Source of the DNA: CAYXGE01 sp964464435
GTDB lineage: Bacteria; Pseudomonadota; Gammaproteobacteria; Burkholderiales; Methylophilaceae
Assembly: GCA_964464435.1 (NCBI GenBank)
Contig: CAYXGE010000107.1
Coordinates: forward strand, 1 to 5,448
Length of the DNA stretch: 5,448 nucleotides
Direction: 5' to 3'
Part shown: positions 4,259 to 5,448 of the stretch, one piece after another
How the letters are laid out: every line of letters begins with the position of its first letter
Position numbering within the stretch: the stretch's first letter is position 1
Translations under genes and position numbers: made by a program
Notes under the pieces: generated by a model
Told to the model about the DNA's origin: nothing
What the model saw: the letters and a program-made list of their open reading frames with translations, nothing else
Databases searched by the model: none

Positions 4259-5448
4259 ATGAAATCCTCTAAATTATTATCACTGTTATTTGTTGGCGTA
4301 CTATCACTTTTTTCAGGTGTAGCGACTGCAAATCCATGCGCATTTGCCAGTAATGGAAATGGTGGTATTGGTGGCACTGGGATTAGTACGGAAAATGGAG
4401 TCGGCGGCACTGGCATCTCAGATGACAATGGTTTAGGTGGCACAGGTCATGGTGTCGAGGGCGGAGTTGGCGGCACAGGTAAACCAGCGCGAGGTGTCGG
4501 TGGTACTGGTCAGCAATTAAGCAACGGAGTGGGTGGTACAGGTCAAAAACTTGCTGTTATTGGTGTTGTAACAGGATTTGCAAGCGTTTGCGTAAATGGT
4601 ATTGAGGTACATTATGATGACAACACTAGCATTAGTATTAACGGCGAAACTGCATCACCTAAACAGCTTGCAGTCGGGCAAATCGTTTCAATCTCAGCAG
4701 AAACATCACCAAAAGGATGGAACGCATCAAGCATTAACACCAATGACGCTGTTGCAGGCCCTGTGACTAAGTTCTTAAGCCCTAACCGTATTGAAGTGCT
4801 TGGCCAAACAGTCAACATGAGCAATGAATTAGCTGCCACCATACAGAGAGACAAAGTTGCTGTGGGTCAAACTATGCGTGTACAAGGCGTGCATATGGCT
4901 AATGGTGAAATTTTTGCGACAAACGCAATCAAAGCGCCAGTTGACCGTGTGGTACTAACTGGTCAGTTGAAGCAGCAAGCTAATGGCTTGGGTATTGGCG
5001 GTGTTCAAGTCACCAATGTCACGGCTGTTAAGCCTAATACTGGGCAATTAATTAGCGTTACAGGACGCATGGTGGGACGCACACTACAAGCCTCAAATGT
5101 TAGAGTTGCACTGCCGGTGGACAATAATGCGCAACAGCTATCAGTGCAATCAACCGTTGATACAGTCAGCAATGGAAGTATTCAACTTGGCAATGGCACC
5201 ATTGTTAGTACTTCAGCTAATGTTAAACCAGGAAGTCTGGTTTATCTGACAGCTCAAAAAGATAAATCCGGCAATTGGAAAACGACCCAAGTCAATACCC
5301 AAACGCAAAGTGACTTATTGCGTAAGGCAGGCTTACGTGAAGACAACTCAGGCAAAGGTAGCAAAAATAGTAAGCGTGGAAAAACTGAAACCAATACGGA
5401 AGACACTTCTGAAAGCAATAATGACGAGTTAAGACTCGACACAGACGA
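4259..5448 (+). CDS. Exported DUF5666-type repeat protein, 3' end outside window
   Basis: The reading frame is open from the ATG at 4259 to the window end (396 residues, C-terminus missing). It has a Sec signal (1-24, cut after ATA), then a glycine-rich region (35-95) with six G[IVL]GGTG motifs starting at 36, 47, 58, 69, 79 and 90. About four related beta-rich modules follow, near 99-163, 165-227, 229-286 and 292-348. The first reads VVTGFASVCVNGIEVHYDD, typical of DUF5666, and later turns repeat the VGQ pattern (139-141, 202-204). A lysine-rich then acidic low-complexity tail follows from 361. Only two cysteines are present, C27 and C111, possibly a disulfide. It sits two bases after the DUF6502 stop with no clear ribosome site, so translation is probably coupled. 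The function is unknown; location is periplasmic or extracellular. Confidence 0.8.
   Translation, partial: MKSSKLLSLLFVGVLSLFSGVATANPCAFASNGNGGIGGTGISTENGVGGTGISDDNGLGGTGHGVEGGVGGTGKPARGVGGTGQQLSNGVGGTGQKLAVIGVVTGFASVCVNGIEVHYDDNTSISINGETASPKQLAVGQIVSISAETSPKGWNASSINTNDAVAGPVTKFLSPNRIEVLGQTVNMSNELAATIQRDKVAVGQTMRVQGVHMANGEIFATNAIKAPVDRVVLTGQLKQQANGLGIGGVQVTNVTAVKPNTGQLISVTGRMVGRTLQASNVRVALPVDNNAQQLSVQSTVDTVSNGSIQLGNGTIVSTSANVKPGSLVYLTAQKDKSGNWKTTQVNTQTQSDLLRKAGLREDNSGKGSKNSKRGKTETNTEDTSESNNDELRLDTD
4364..4543 (+). repeat. Six in-frame GGTG-motif repeats, about 33-base period
   Basis: Six copies coding for G[IVL]GGTG occur in the DUF5666 gene, spaced 11, 11, 11, 10 and 11 codons apart. Codons vary between copies (GGT/GGC and ACT/ACA) while the amino acids are kept, which points to selection on the protein rather than a recent DNA duplication. 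Confidence 0.85.

Noticed and set aside
4210..4443. Minus-strand proline-rich open frame
   Set aside because: It is the antisense reading of the glycine-rich repeat (Gly codons read as Pro), not a gene.
4364..4543. CRISPR-like array from regularly spaced repeats
   Set aside because: The repeats are short, vary at synonymous positions, stay in frame and code for G[IVL]GGTG inside an exported protein.

Overview
The window looks like chromosomal DNA of a Gram-negative proteobacterium, most likely a betaproteobacterium of the Nitrosomonadales/Methylophilaceae kind. I base this on the gene set (DUF6502 next to a DUF5666 protein, a BepA-type M48 protease divergent from moaC, and SoxYZ), the moderately AT-rich composition, and the many exported proteins with Sec or Tat signals. 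The family-level assignment is an inference from gene content only. Positions 3098-3197 are exactly 100 Ns, so this is a scaffold gap whose real length is unknown.

Left part (1-2623). A short upstream region carries a near-perfect CRP/FNR-type palindrome and drives a 63-residue two-helix DUF2892 (YgaP-type) membrane protein. It abuts a minus-strand operon tail to tail with no spacer. That operon reads bepA-like M48 metalloprotease, soxY, soxZ. The bepA stop and soxY start are one base apart, so the three genes are probably co-transcribed and partly translationally coupled. SoxY (Tat-exported, C-terminal GGCG arm) and SoxZ form the periplasmic sulfur-carrier complex. No soxXAB or soxCD is in view.

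Middle (2624-3431). Divergent from bepA is moaC (molybdopterin precursor synthesis), essentially complete but running into the gap near its last codons. A small secreted-peptide gene enters the same gap from the other side. It shows one and a bit copies of an 11-residue RQGADDPAGHV repeat, which may be why the assembly broke there. Its upstream region holds a good sigma70 promoter and a leader with competing hairpins.

Right part (3432-5448). A DUF6502 gene (possible winged-helix regulator, function unknown) has a two-base gap to a long exported DUF5666-type protein that runs off the window. The latter has six G[IVL]GGTG repeats at about 11-residue spacing, then about four repeated beta-rich modules and a charged low-complexity tail. 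This linked pair of uncharacterised families, together with the repeat peptide next to it, is the least understood part of the window. The left part is a recognisable sulfur, envelope and Moco neighbourhood.
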